Positions 15,628 to 23,376 of a DNA stretch of 64,000 bases are shown here, one piece after another. Origin of the DNA: SHVZ01 sp041906305 (GTDB lineage Bacteria; Pseudomonadota; Alphaproteobacteria; SHVZ01). The notes under the pieces were generated by a model, which saw only the letters and a program-made list of their open reading frames with translations, had not been told where the DNA came from and did no database searches. The stretch lies in the NCBI GenBank assembly GCA_041906305.1, contig JAYRJL010000007.1:124001-188000 (forward strand). Reading direction: 5' to 3'. The translations under genes and the position numbers were made by a program. Within the stretch, counting starts at the first letter, position 1. The number at the start of each line of letters is the position of its first letter.

Positions 15628-16607
15628 GGCGCGACCACGATTACGCTGCGATCGTCGGCATTGCGGCGGGGGACCGAGCCCTTGGTCGAGGCGAAGCGGC
15701 CGATGCGATGCGGGTCCTCGCGCTGGACCATGCCGATCCAGGATTCCCAGGAGGCGACGCTCGGGGCCGGCGCCACGCCGTAGTAGCCGTCGGTGAACAG
15801 CTCGATCGAGCGGACATAGGCCGCCGGACGGTCGTCGACATGGATGAAGCGGTCGGCGATCGGCCAGCCGTCGAGCGGACCATAGCCGAGCGGGTGATCG
15901 CGATCACGATAGAGGTGAGGATCCCGCCAATCCGTCTGCCGGCGGAGGCCCTGGTCGAGGATCCGGCGGACTTCGCCTGCCCCAAGCGCGGGAAAGCGCT
16001 CGATCGTCCGGGCGACCGCCTCGTCCCGCGCTTCCACGATCAGGGATTCGTCACTCGACGGATGCGCGGCACCGTCGACCAGATATTGACGAGCGAGACG
16101 ATCGACCTCGTCCGTCGGCAGCCGGGCGGCAAGACGTCGCCAAAGGCACGCTCGGAAGAGGCTGTAGATCGGGTCGAGTGCGCTCTCGTCCAGCAGTGTT
16201 TCCTCGCCATTGAGGCGAATCCCGCTGTCGCCGATGCGATAGAAGCGCCAGCCGCTGGACGTGCGGAGCGCCAGCGCCAATGTCGCGCTGAAGCGGCCGA
16301 GCGGATCCGCCTCGGCATCGGCTTCGATGCCGAGGCGTACGTAGTGCGCGCGGATTGCCGTGGCGATGCGATCAGCGAGGTCGCGGCCGCTCGGGGCCGG
16401 TTCGTCCGAGAGCGCAAGCTTGGTGACCGTGCGTGCGACGGTTTCCGCCGCGATCTGGCCGCCGGTCATGCCGTTCCAGCGCTTGCCGCTCTTGTCGGTG
16501 GCGCCGTCGGCGACCGCATAGGCGCGATCGGCGAGGACGACGATGCGATCCTCGTTCGTCTCGGGCCGGGCAGGGTCCTTGGCCTCGGTGAAGGCCTCGA
16601 TCCGCAT
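15624..16607 (-). CDS. PP2C-like protein phosphatase
   Basis: This is a predicted metal-dependent serine/threonine phosphatase of 327 residues. PPM-family landmarks are visible: RPETNED (14-20), the metal-binding VADGATD around D34-G35, GDSGIRL (126-132), FTDG (271-274) and a C-terminal NADDRSVIVV with D318/D319. A long insert (about 140-265) between the core strands is unusual. There is no signal peptide, so it is cytoplasmic. It is wedged between a periplasmic binding protein and its permease and shares overlapping codons with both (TGATG and GTGA). A role in controlling or sensing the transporter is inference; small-molecule phosphate-ester hydrolysis is an alternative. Confidence 0.8.
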   Translation of the reverse strand: MRIEAFTEAKDPARPETNEDRIVVLADRAYAVADGATDKSGKRWNGMTGGQIAAETVARTVTKLALSDEPAPSGRDLADRIATAIRAHYVRLGIEADAEADPLGRFSATLALALRTSSGWRFYRIGDSGIRLNGEETLLDESALDPIYSLFRACLWRRLAARLPTDEVDRLARQYLVDGAAHPSSDESLIVEARDEAVARTIERFPALGAGEVRRILDQGLRRQTDWRDPHLYRDRDHPLGYGPLDGWPIADRFIHVDDRPAAYVRSIELFTDGYYGVAPAPSVASWESWIGMVQREDPHRIGRFASTKGSVPRRNADDRSVIVVAP

Positions 16608-17581
16608 CACTTCCGGCTCAGCAGGTCGTCGAACTTCTCTAGGTTGGCCTTGCGGTCCTTGGCCGCTGCCGCGTCGTCGTAGGCGAAGGTCTTGATGTCG
16701 GCCGTCGCGATCTGGCCGGCCGGCGCCGGCGCGTCCTTGCGCACGGAGCGGCGGTTGGTCTTCACGATGATCTCGTGCGACTCCTTCGAGTTCACGAAGT
16801 CGAGGAAGAGCTTCGCCGTCTCCGGGTTCGGCCCGCCCTTGATGATGCCGCTGGCATCGAAGCGGAGCGCGGTGCCCTCCGAGGGATAGACCGCCGCGAC
16901 CGGATAGCCCTGCTGCGCCATGGTGACGATGTTCGAGTCGCCGGTGAGGCCGATCGCGTACTCGCCCTTGGCGACGTTCTGGTAGACCACCGCCGACTGC
17001 GCGACGAAGGTCGTGTTGGCGATCACCTTCTGCATCAGGTCCCAGCCGTGGAGCTGCAGGATCTGCGCGATCTGGCCGTAGGCCGAGCCCGAGAGCGACG
17101 GGTTCGACATGATGATCTTGCCCTTGTAGCGAGGCTCGCCCAGGTCCTTCCAGCTCTTCGGCGCCTGGTCGAGCGGCATCAGCTTGGTGTTCACGATCAG
17201 CGCCTGCAAAGGCATCGAGAAGCCGTAGAAGGTGTTGTCCGGGCCGATCACTTTCGGATCGAAGGCGTCGTGCTCCTTCGCCTTGTAGGGCTGGAACAGC
17301 TCGGTGTTGCCGACGAAGGCCTCGCCCGAGGCGCCGAGCAGGACGTCGCCCCTTGGATTCCCGCGCTCGGCGCGGATGCGGGTGAAGAGCTCGCCGACGC
17401 CGGCATTGATCACGTCGACCTTCACCTCCGGATGCTTCTTCGCGAAGGCTTCGGCGAGCGGCTTGAAGAGTTCCGGACCGCCGGCGTTGTAGACGACGAC
17501 GCGGCCGCTCTGCGCGAGCGCGGGCAAGGACGCGAGCAGGAGCGATGCGACGGCAAGGCCGAGGAACGGGCGGCGCTTCAT
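16607..17581 (-). CDS. Extracellular solute-binding protein, iron/2-aminoethylphosphonate type
   Basis: This periplasmic receptor for the two-domain permease downstream has a Sec signal peptide (FLGLAVASLLLASLPALAQ). The mature start GRVVVYNAGGPELFKPLAEAFAKKHPEVKV is typical of FbpA/PhnS-like proteins. Conserved blocks include LLGASGEAF, RYKGKIIMSNPSLSGSAYGQIA and the hinge region YAIGLTGDSNIV. About 324 residues fits the family. The ATG at 17581 is favoured because GGAG lies seven bases before it; the ATG at 17593 lacks such a site. It heads the operon with the PP2C-like gene and the permease. The ligand could be ferric iron or an organophosphonate; sequence alone does not decide. Confidence 0.88.
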   Translation of the reverse strand: MKRRPFLGLAVASLLLASLPALAQSGRVVVYNAGGPELFKPLAEAFAKKHPEVKVDVINAGVGELFTRIRAERGNPRGDVLLGASGEAFVGNTELFQPYKAKEHDAFDPKVIGPDNTFYGFSMPLQALIVNTKLMPLDQAPKSWKDLGEPRYKGKIIMSNPSLSGSAYGQIAQILQLHGWDLMQKVIANTTFVAQSAVVYQNVAKGEYAIGLTGDSNIVTMAQQGYPVAAVYPSEGTALRFDASGIIKGGPNPETAKLFLDFVNSKESHEIIVKTNRRSVRKDAPAPAGQIATADIKTFAYDDAAAAKDRKANLEKFDDLLSRK

Positions 17582-17648
17582 GACGGGCTCCATCCGGTGG
17601 AATGACGATTGGATGACAGAAATACGACTGCCTGCCCGGAGGGTCCAG

Positions 17649-17662
17649 TGAACCGCGGTTCA
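17649..17662. promoter_or_regulatory. Perfect palindrome in a divergent promoter region
   Basis: TGAACCGCGGTTCA reads identically on both strands. It lies between the leftward binding-protein operon (start 17581) and the rightward RraA/amidohydrolase/LacI operon (start 17829). It resembles the TGNNAN-core-NTNNCA shape of LacI-family operators, so the LacI gene at 19363 is the obvious candidate to bind it; the central GC differs from the usual CG. Confidence 0.45.
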
Positions 17663-17828
17663 TGTGGACTTCGTCCGGGAGTTGCATTTCGCGCCTTTCC
17701 TATTGTGGTTTAAGGGCAATCGGGACGTGGTTTCATCTGCCCCGCAGGAAGCGTCGACAGGCGTCTGCCTGTATCGTTAAAGAAACCGTCCTCTCGTTCT
17801 CGAAATTCATCCCGGAGCCGTGACGAAC

Positions 17829-18488
17829 ATGCCGTCCCACTCGCTGGCCGAACTGGCCGACAAGCTTTTCTGCGCCGTCATTTCCGATTGCCTCGACCAG
17901 GCGGGCGTCTGGAAGCAGGCGTTCCCGCCCCGGATCCGCCCGCTCGACGAGAGCCTGGTCATGGTCGGCCGCGCGCGGACGGCTCTCTATATGGACGTCT
18001 ACGCCGAGACGCCCGGCGAGAACCCCTATGAGATGGAGATCGCGCTGATCGATAGCCTGAAGCCGGGCGAGATCCCGGTCTTCGCCTGCGGCGCTACCGG
18101 CCGCGTCGCCCCCTGGGGGGAACTGCTGTCGACCGCCTCCAAGTATCGCGGCGCCGCCGGCGCGGTCATGGACGGCTGCGTGCGCGACATCAAGGCGATC
18201 AAGGCGATGAAGTTCCCGGTCTTCCACGGCGGCATCGCGCCGCTCGATTCCAAGGGCCGCGCGACCGTGAAGGCGGTCGATGTTCCGGTCGAATGCGCCG
18301 GTGTCGCGGTCAGCCCGGGCGACCTGATCTTCGGCGATGCCGACGGCATCGTCGTCGTGCCGAAGGCGAAGGAGGACGAGGTGCTCGGCCTCGCCTTCAA
18401 GAAGATCTCGGGCGAGAAGAACACGCTCCGCGACCTTCAGGCCGGCGAGAGCCTGGGCTCGGTCTTCGCGAAGTACGGGATCCTGTAA
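17829..18488 (+). CDS. RraA-like / 4-hydroxy-4-methyl-2-oxoglutarate aldolase family protein
   Basis: This class II pyruvate aldolase-type fold of 219 residues has the hallmark phosphate- and metal-site block GELLSTASKYRGAAGAVMDG and then CVRD (R119, D120). It ends with the strand GDLIFGDADGIVVVP. Such enzymes cleave oxaloacetate or 4-hydroxy-2-oxo acids in aromatic ring catabolism; relatives without the catalytic pair act as RNase E inhibitors. With R119-D120 intact, catalysis is likelier. The ATG at 17829 is 11 bases after GGAG; a GTG at 17820 is too close to it. It is the first gene of an operon with an amidohydrolase and a LacI regulator. Confidence 0.85.
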   Translation: MPSHSLAELADKLFCAVISDCLDQAGVWKQAFPPRIRPLDESLVMVGRARTALYMDVYAETPGENPYEMEIALIDSLKPGEIPVFACGATGRVAPWGELLSTASKYRGAAGAVMDGCVRDIKAIKAMKFPVFHGGIAPLDSKGRATVKAVDVPVECAGVAVSPGDLIFGDADGIVVVPKAKEDEVLGLAFKKISGEKNTLRDLQAGESLGSVFAKYGIL

Positions 18489-19366
18489 TGACCTCGGCGA
18501 AGAAGATGATCGTCGACTGCCATGTCAACGTCTACGACGACGACATGATCCTGCCGTTGTTCCACCAGGGATCGTCGAACGCGGTCCCCGGCGGCTTCAA
18601 GCTGCAGGCGAACGCCGATCGCGTCCATGACGCGATGAAAAACGTCGACAAGGCGATCGTCTTCTCGCTGCGCTACGCCGATTCAGCGGGCATCAACGGC
18701 GACGACGAGGTGACGGCACGCGCCGTCGCCAAGTATCCCGACAAGTTCGTCGGCTTCGCCTGCATCGATCCGCGCATGCCGAACTGCATGGATCTCCTGG
18801 TCCATGCGATCGAGGACCTGAAGCTGAAGGGCGTGAAGTTCGGCCCGATCTACAACGGCGTGTCGCTGCTCGACCCGCGCATGGACCCGATCTACGCCTA
18901 CCTGCAGAAGAACAACATCCCGCTCACCATGCACATGGGCACGACCTTCGGGCGCAATGCGCCGATCGAGGAAGGCCGTCCGCTCAACGTCGACACCGTG
19001 GCGATGCGCTATCCGGACCTGAAGATGATCATGGCCCATATGGGCCACCCCTGGTACGAGGAGTGCATCGTCGTCATCCGCAAGCAGCCGAACGTCTATG
19101 CCGAAGTCTCGGCGCTGCACTACCGCCCCTGGCAGTTCTACAACATCTTGGTCTGCGCCCAGGAGTACACGGTCCATAACCGCAACAAGATCTTCTGGGG
19201 GACCGACTTCCCGTTCACGACGGTCGAGGCCTCGATCGCGGACCTCAAGAACGTGAATCGCTTCGTCGAGGGCACGCCGATGCCGCGCGTGACCCAGGAG
19301 ACGATCGACTCGATCCTCTACTCGAACCCGTTCGAGCACTGGTGGCACGGCGGCCTTAAGGTGTGA
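18488..19366 (+). CDS. Metal-dependent amidohydrolase (PF04909 type)
   Basis: This TIM-barrel hydrolase or decarboxylase of 292 residues starts at an ATG overlapping the aldolase stop (TAATG). The metal-site pattern is unusual: the first strand reads D10-C-H12-V-N14 where the family normally has HxH. Later ligands are in place: H149 (TMHMGT), H184 and H187 (AHMGH) and D240 (WGTDFP). Members act on 2-hydroxy-aryl acids, lactones or dicarboxylates. Coupled with a pyruvate-type aldolase, it probably performs a hydrolysis or decarboxylation just before retro-aldol cleavage; the exact substrate is unknown. Confidence 0.82.
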   Translation: MTSAKKMIVDCHVNVYDDDMILPLFHQGSSNAVPGGFKLQANADRVHDAMKNVDKAIVFSLRYADSAGINGDDEVTARAVAKYPDKFVGFACIDPRMPNCMDLLVHAIEDLKLKGVKFGPIYNGVSLLDPRMDPIYAYLQKNNIPLTMHMGTTFGRNAPIEEGRPLNVDTVAMRYPDLKMIMAHMGHPWYEECIVVIRKQPNVYAEVSALHYRPWQFYNILVCAQEYTVHNRNKIFWGTDFPFTTVEASIADLKNVNRFVEGTPMPRVTQETIDSILYSNPFEHWWHGGLKV

Positions 19367-20412
19367 CCGTCGCCGTCCGCAAGCAGCGCGCGGTCACGCT
19401 CCGCGACGTGGCGGCGGTCGCGGGCACCACGCCGATGACCGTCTCGAACGTCGTCAACGGCCGGATGCGCGAGGTCGGGCGCGAGACCTACGACCGCGTG
19501 ATGGCGGTCTGCACCGAGCTTGGATATCGCCCGCACGCGGCCGCCCGGCGCCTGCGCACCAACCGGCGCATGGCGATCGGCGTGGTGATCGTCGATCCGT
19601 CGCCGAATTATCTCGCCGATCCCTTCACCGCGGCGCTGCTGGCCGGGCTCAACGACCATGTCGGCCCGAAGAACTACAGCCTTGTGATCCATGGCGCCTC
19701 GCCCGACGGCGTCAGTTCGGTGCCGTTGCTGCAGCGGATCGAGACCGATGCGATCTGCGCGCTGCTCTCCGGCGTCGAGTCCGAGCGTCGCGCGACCATC
19801 GAGCGCGTGGCGTCTCTTGGGCAGCCGATGGTGCTGGTGCAGGACGGCATGCCCGATGACATTGCCGATGGCTGCTCCTTGATCCAGGACGACTACGCCG
19901 GCGGCGTCGAACTCGCCCGTCACCTGTTCACCGAGCCGGCGAAGCACGTGGTGATGCTGGTGCCCCGGCAGGAATGGTCGGCAATGGTCAAGCGCGAGGC
20001 CGGCATCCGCTCGGTGCTGGCGAAGCGAGGCGGGGGAGTGGAGCTTCGTCTGGTCCGCTGCGGCGACGAGGGCTTCGACGCGACCCAGCGCGCCTTCGAG
20101 CGCTACATGGTCGAGAACGGCGTACCGGACGTGGTGATCGGCGGAAACGATCAGATGGCGATCGCCGCGATGAAGCGCCTGCAGGAGCGCGGCCACCGCG
20201 TGCCGGAAGAGGTACGGGTCACCGGCTTCAACGGGTTCAATGCCTGGCGATACGCGACGCCTGAGCTGACCACCGTGTTCTCGCCGGCTTACCAGCTCGG
20301 CCAGGAGGCCGGGAAGGCGATCCTCGCGCGTCTGGAGACGGGCGAGTTCCCCTACCGCAGCCGCGCGCTGCCGGTCCGCTTCATCGCCAACCGGTCGTCG
20401 GCGGTCAGCTAG
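19363..20412 (+). CDS. LacI-family transcriptional regulator
   Basis: This 349-residue repressor has the N-terminal helix-turn-helix TLRDVAAVAGTTPMTVSNVVNGR (about 12-34) and the hinge helix PHAAARRLRTNR. The periplasmic-binding-like effector domain has typical signatures (AIGVVIVDPSPNYLADPF; PDVVIGGNDQMAIAAMKRL; VRVTGFNGF). GTG 19363 overlaps the amidohydrolase stop (GTGA), so it is co-transcribed with the enzymes it presumably controls. A perfect palindrome at 17649-17662, upstream of the operon's first gene, is a plausible operator. The effector would be a pathway metabolite. Confidence 0.9.
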   Translation: MTVAVRKQRAVTLRDVAAVAGTTPMTVSNVVNGRMREVGRETYDRVMAVCTELGYRPHAAARRLRTNRRMAIGVVIVDPSPNYLADPFTAALLAGLNDHVGPKNYSLVIHGASPDGVSSVPLLQRIETDAICALLSGVESERRATIERVASLGQPMVLVQDGMPDDIADGCSLIQDDYAGGVELARHLFTEPAKHVVMLVPRQEWSAMVKREAGIRSVLAKRGGGVELRLVRCGDEGFDATQRAFERYMVENGVPDVVIGGNDQMAIAAMKRLQERGHRVPEEVRVTGFNGFNAWRYATPELTTVFSPAYQLGQEAGKAILARLETGEFPYRSRALPVRFIANRSSAVS

Positions 20413-20491
20413 GCCGTCTCCTCACGACGGCGTTGTCACCGACGGGATTTCCGATCATGTTGGCGGCCCCTTCCGATCCGTGACTGCCTAG

Positions 20492-21412
20492 ATGCCGATC
20501 AAGATCCCGAACGACCTGCCTGCCCGCGCGACCCTCGCTTCCGAGGGCGTCATGGTCATGAGCGAGGCCGACGCGGTCCGCCAGGACATCCGCCCGATGC
20601 GCATCGGGCTGCTCAACCTGATGCCGAACAAGATCAAGACCGAGACCCAGATCGCGCGCCTCCTGGGCTCGACGCCGCTGCAGGTCGAGCTGACCCTGGT
20701 CAAGATGACCAATCACGTCGCGCGCAACACGCCGAACGAGCACATGATCTCGTTCTACCGGACCTTCGAGGACGTGAAGGCGGAACGCTTCGACGGATTC
20801 ATCACCACCGGCGCGCCGGTCGAGCAGATGCCGTTCGAGCAGGTGACCTACTGGGACGAGCTCCGCCGGGTCTTCGATTGGACCCAGACCAACGTCTATT
20901 CCAGCTTCAACATCTGCTGGGGCGCGCAGGCCGCCGTGCACCACTTCCACGGCATGCCGAAATACCCGCTGCCCGAGAAGGCCTTCGGCGTCTATCGCCA
21001 CCGCAACCTGGCGCCGGCATCGCCGTATCTCCGGGGATTCTCCGACGACTTCGCGATCCCGGTGTCGCGCTGGACCGAGGTGCGTCGCGAGGACATCCCG
21101 AAGACGAGCGGCATGACCATTCTTATGGAGTCGGACGAGGCCGGGCTCTGCATGCTGGACGATCCCAAGCATCGCTCGCTGCACATGTTCAATCACATCG
21201 AGTACGACTCCAACTCGCTCGGTGACGAGTACTTTCGCGATGTCGCCGCGCAGACGCCGATCAAGCTGCCGCGCAACTACTTCCCCGGCGACGATCCGAA
21301 GCGTCCGCCGGAGAACCGGTGGCGGAGCCATGCGCATCTCCTGTTCGGCAACTGGATCAACGAGCTCTACCAGGCGACCCCGTTCGACCTCGCCGAGATC
21401 GGCAAGCGCTGA
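20492..21412 (+). CDS. metA: Homoserine O-acyltransferase MetA, predicted acetyl-CoA dependent
   Basis: This enzyme catalyses the first committed step of methionine synthesis, acylating homoserine. The 306-residue length is standard. The catalytic residues stand at the expected numbering: nucleophile C142 (NICWGAQA), H235 and E237 (MFNHIEYD). Residue 111 is Glu (GAPVEQM); in characterised MetA enzymes Glu there selects acetyl-CoA and Gly selects succinyl-CoA, so the product is predicted to be O-acetylhomoserine. The start has no convincing Shine-Dalgarno, and I saw no SAM-II-like leader in the 79-base gap upstream. The following gene overlaps by one base. Confidence 0.93.
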   Translation: MPIKIPNDLPARATLASEGVMVMSEADAVRQDIRPMRIGLLNLMPNKIKTETQIARLLGSTPLQVELTLVKMTNHVARNTPNEHMISFYRTFEDVKAERFDGFITTGAPVEQMPFEQVTYWDELRRVFDWTQTNVYSSFNICWGAQAAVHHFHGMPKYPLPEKAFGVYRHRNLAPASPYLRGFSDDFAIPVSRWTEVRREDIPKTSGMTILMESDEAGLCMLDDPKHRSLHMFNHIEYDSNSLGDEYFRDVAAQTPIKLPRNYFPGDDPKRPPENRWRSHAHLLFGNWINELYQATPFDLAEIGKR

Positions 21413-21903
21413 TGGCGAAGCGCCAGCCCGCCGACGAGCAGGCTGAGCGCATTGCCGCGCGGTGTCTTTGCGGAGCGGTCGCGGTCGACATCCAGTATCC
21501 GGCGTTCTGGGCCTGGCACGACCATGGCCGGCCGAGCCGGATCGCCCATGGGGCGGCTTATGCGACTTACGTCGGCACCTGGATGAAGCGCTTCCGCGTC
21601 GTGAAGGGAAGCCGCACGGTCAAGCAGTACCTGGACAAGGAGACCGGCAACACGCGCGCCTTCTGCGGCAAGTGCGGCACGCCGGTCTGGTACGTGCGCC
21701 AGAGCGCGCCGAAATGGATCAACATCCCACGTGCGCTGTTCACGGCCCGCACCGGGCGCGAGCCGCGCTACCACCTGAATTATTCCGAGCTTCAGGACTG
21801 GATTTTCACCGGCGTGCCGCTGGCGCCGCTGAAGAACTACCCGGGCGTCATGTACGAGCGCCCGAAACGCAGGAAGCGCCGCGAACCGCCGCCGATGTTC
21901 TGA
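21412..21903 (+). CDS. GFA-fold zinc protein lacking the catalytic cysteine cluster
   Basis: This 163-residue protein is related to glutathione-dependent formaldehyde-activating enzyme (GFA/CENP-V fold). The structural zinc ligands are present: C18-x-C20 and C85-x-x-C88 (FCGKCGTPVWY). Where catalytic members have CxCxxC followed by R, this protein reads WHDHGRPSRIAHGAAYATYVG, so the second zinc site has been lost or rebuilt with histidines. A basic C-terminal tail (RPKRRKRREPP) is present. Its ATG overlaps the metA stop (TGATG), so it is co-transcribed with metA. The function is unknown; a classical formaldehyde role is doubtful. Confidence 0.75.
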   Translation: MAKRQPADEQAERIAARCLCGAVAVDIQYPAFWAWHDHGRPSRIAHGAAYATYVGTWMKRFRVVKGSRTVKQYLDKETGNTRAFCGKCGTPVWYVRQSAPKWINIPRALFTARTGREPRYHLNYSELQDWIFTGVPLAPLKNYPGVMYERPKRRKRREPPPMF

Positions 21904-21926
21904 CGGCGGCTCGCGGTCTTAAGCTC

Positions 21927-22832
21927 CTAGGCGAGGTGCTTCTTGAAGTGGGCGACGGTGCGGTCCCACGACAGCTTCGCCGCCGCTTCCTGGTAGCGCG
22001 GCGTCGAGTTGTTGTGGAAGCCGTGCTGGGTTCCCGGATAGGTCTGGACCTCGATCGACTTGCCGGCGGCCTTCAGCGCTGCCTCATAGGCCGGGTAGGT
22101 CCCGTTGACGTTGGGGTCGGTCTCGGCGAGGTGCGCCAGCAGGGGAGCCTTGATGTCCTTCACCACGTCCGCCGCCGCGGCGACGCCGTAGTAGGGCGCG
22201 CCGGCCTGCAGGTCGGCGCCCAGCGTGGCGGCGAGCCAGTTGGTGGTGCCGCCGCCCCAGCAGAAGCCGGTGACGCCGAGCTTGCCGTTCGACATCGCAT
22301 GCGCCTTGAGGAACTTGGCGCTGTTGAGCATGTCGGTGCGGAGCTTCGGCTGCTCGAGCTTGGCCTGCATGTCACGGCCTTCGTCGTCGTTGCCGGGGTA
22401 GCCGCCGACCGGCGCCAGTCCATCCGGCGCCAGCGCGAGGAATCCCGCAACCGCGGCGCGGCGCGCCACGTCCTCGATGTAGGGGTTGAGACCACGGTTC
22501 TCGTGCACGACCAGCACCACCGGGAACGGGCCGTTGCCGGCCGGCTGCACCAGATAGCCCTTCATCTGGCCGGACGAGCCGCCGGGCGAGGGATACGAGA
22601 CGTAGCGTGCCTTGATGCGCTCGTCGGTGAACGAGATCGTCTGAGCCTTGGCGTAGTTCGGCAGCAGCGCATAGGCCATCGCCAGGCCGCCGGCGGTGAC
22701 CGCGGCGGAGCGGGCGAGGAAGCTGCGGCGGTCCATGCGGCCGTGGCAGTACTCGTCGTAGAGATCGAACACGCGCTGGTCGATCCAGCCCTGGGTCAGC
22801 GTTTCCGGGGCGCGTTCAAACTGGTCGGTCAT
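21927..22832 (-). CDS. Tat-exported dienelactone hydrolase family protein
   Basis: This alpha/beta hydrolase of 301 residues opens with a 30-residue acidic segment and then DRRSFLARSAAVTAGGLAMAYALL, a twin-arginine signal (R35-R36), so it is exported folded. The catalytic set of the family is present: E111 (HENRG), nucleophile C191 (GFCWGGG), D239 (AETDP) and H270 or H273 (QHGFH). It probably hydrolyses a lactone or ester in the periplasm. The start ATG 22832 has GGAGG nine bases upstream; the open frame extends further but without a ribosome site. It is a single gene convergent with the metA unit. Confidence 0.88.
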   Translation of the reverse strand: MTDQFERAPETLTQGWIDQRVFDLYDEYCHGRMDRRSFLARSAAVTAGGLAMAYALLPNYAKAQTISFTDERIKARYVSYPSPGGSSGQMKGYLVQPAGNGPFPVVLVVHENRGLNPYIEDVARRAAVAGFLALAPDGLAPVGGYPGNDDEGRDMQAKLEQPKLRTDMLNSAKFLKAHAMSNGKLGVTGFCWGGGTTNWLAATLGADLQAGAPYYGVAAAADVVKDIKAPLLAHLAETDPNVNGTYPAYEAALKAAGKSIEVQTYPGTQHGFHNNSTPRYQEAAAKLSWDRTVAHFKKHLA

Positions 22833-22992
22833 TTCTCGTTTCCTCCGCATTGATCGGCATTTGGCCGAATATGAAGCCTGAGACGGTCGCGTCCCGCCCA
22901 CGGTCTTGAAGCCCGGGCCCCCGAGGGACGGCGAAAGATAGCAAAGGTGCGGTTACGCGGCAGCTATCCGCGCGATCACGACAGCGTGGGCG

Positions 22993-23376
22993 TCAGTCCG
23001 TCGTCTCGAAGTCGGCCGGCGAGGTGATCTCGACCAGCTCCAGGTCGTCGGAGTGCTCGATCTCGCGATGGCGGATGCGGGGCGGCTGATAGACGGAGTC
23101 GCCTGGTTTCAGCAGCACCTCGCCGATGTCCTCGTACTCGAAGCGCACCCAGCCCCGGGTGACGAAGACCATCTGGAAGTCGAGGTGATGGCGGTGCCAG
23201 CGCGGCTCCGCGTGCTTGCCCGGCACCGCGCGGATCACATGCGCGCGGACGCTGCCTCCGCTTGCCTCGGCGATGCCGAGGTCGCGATAGGCGAAGAAGG
23301 CCCGCAGACCGGTATCGAAATTCGCCCCTTCCGCATGGCTCACCCGAGTGCGCCCGGTTGCAGCCGCGCCCGTCAT
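22993..23376 (-). CDS. Cupin-domain protein
   Basis: This small 127-residue single-cupin protein is probably a metal-dependent enzyme or sensor. The first cupin motif is WHRHHLDFQMVFVTRGWVRFEYE and the second PPRIRHREIEHSDDLELVEI; their histidines could hold one metal ion. Its ATG overlaps the stop of the M14 deacylase gene by four bases (ATGA), so both act in one unit. The pair suggests processing and handling of an N-acylated amino acid or ectoine-like compound, but the substrate is not determined. Confidence 0.82.
   Translation of the reverse strand: MTGAAATGRTRVSHAEGANFDTGLRAFFAYRDLGIAEASGGSVRAHVIRAVPGKHAEPRWHRHHLDFQMVFVTRGWVRFEYEDIGEVLLKPGDSVYQPPRIRHREIEHSDDLELVEITSPADFETTD

Noticed and set aside
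20413..20491. SAM-II or other SAM riboswitch upstream of metA
   Set aside because: The 79-base gap has a small CCGTC/GACGG hairpin but none of the conserved pseudoknot sequences of SAM-II, and it is too short for SAM-I.
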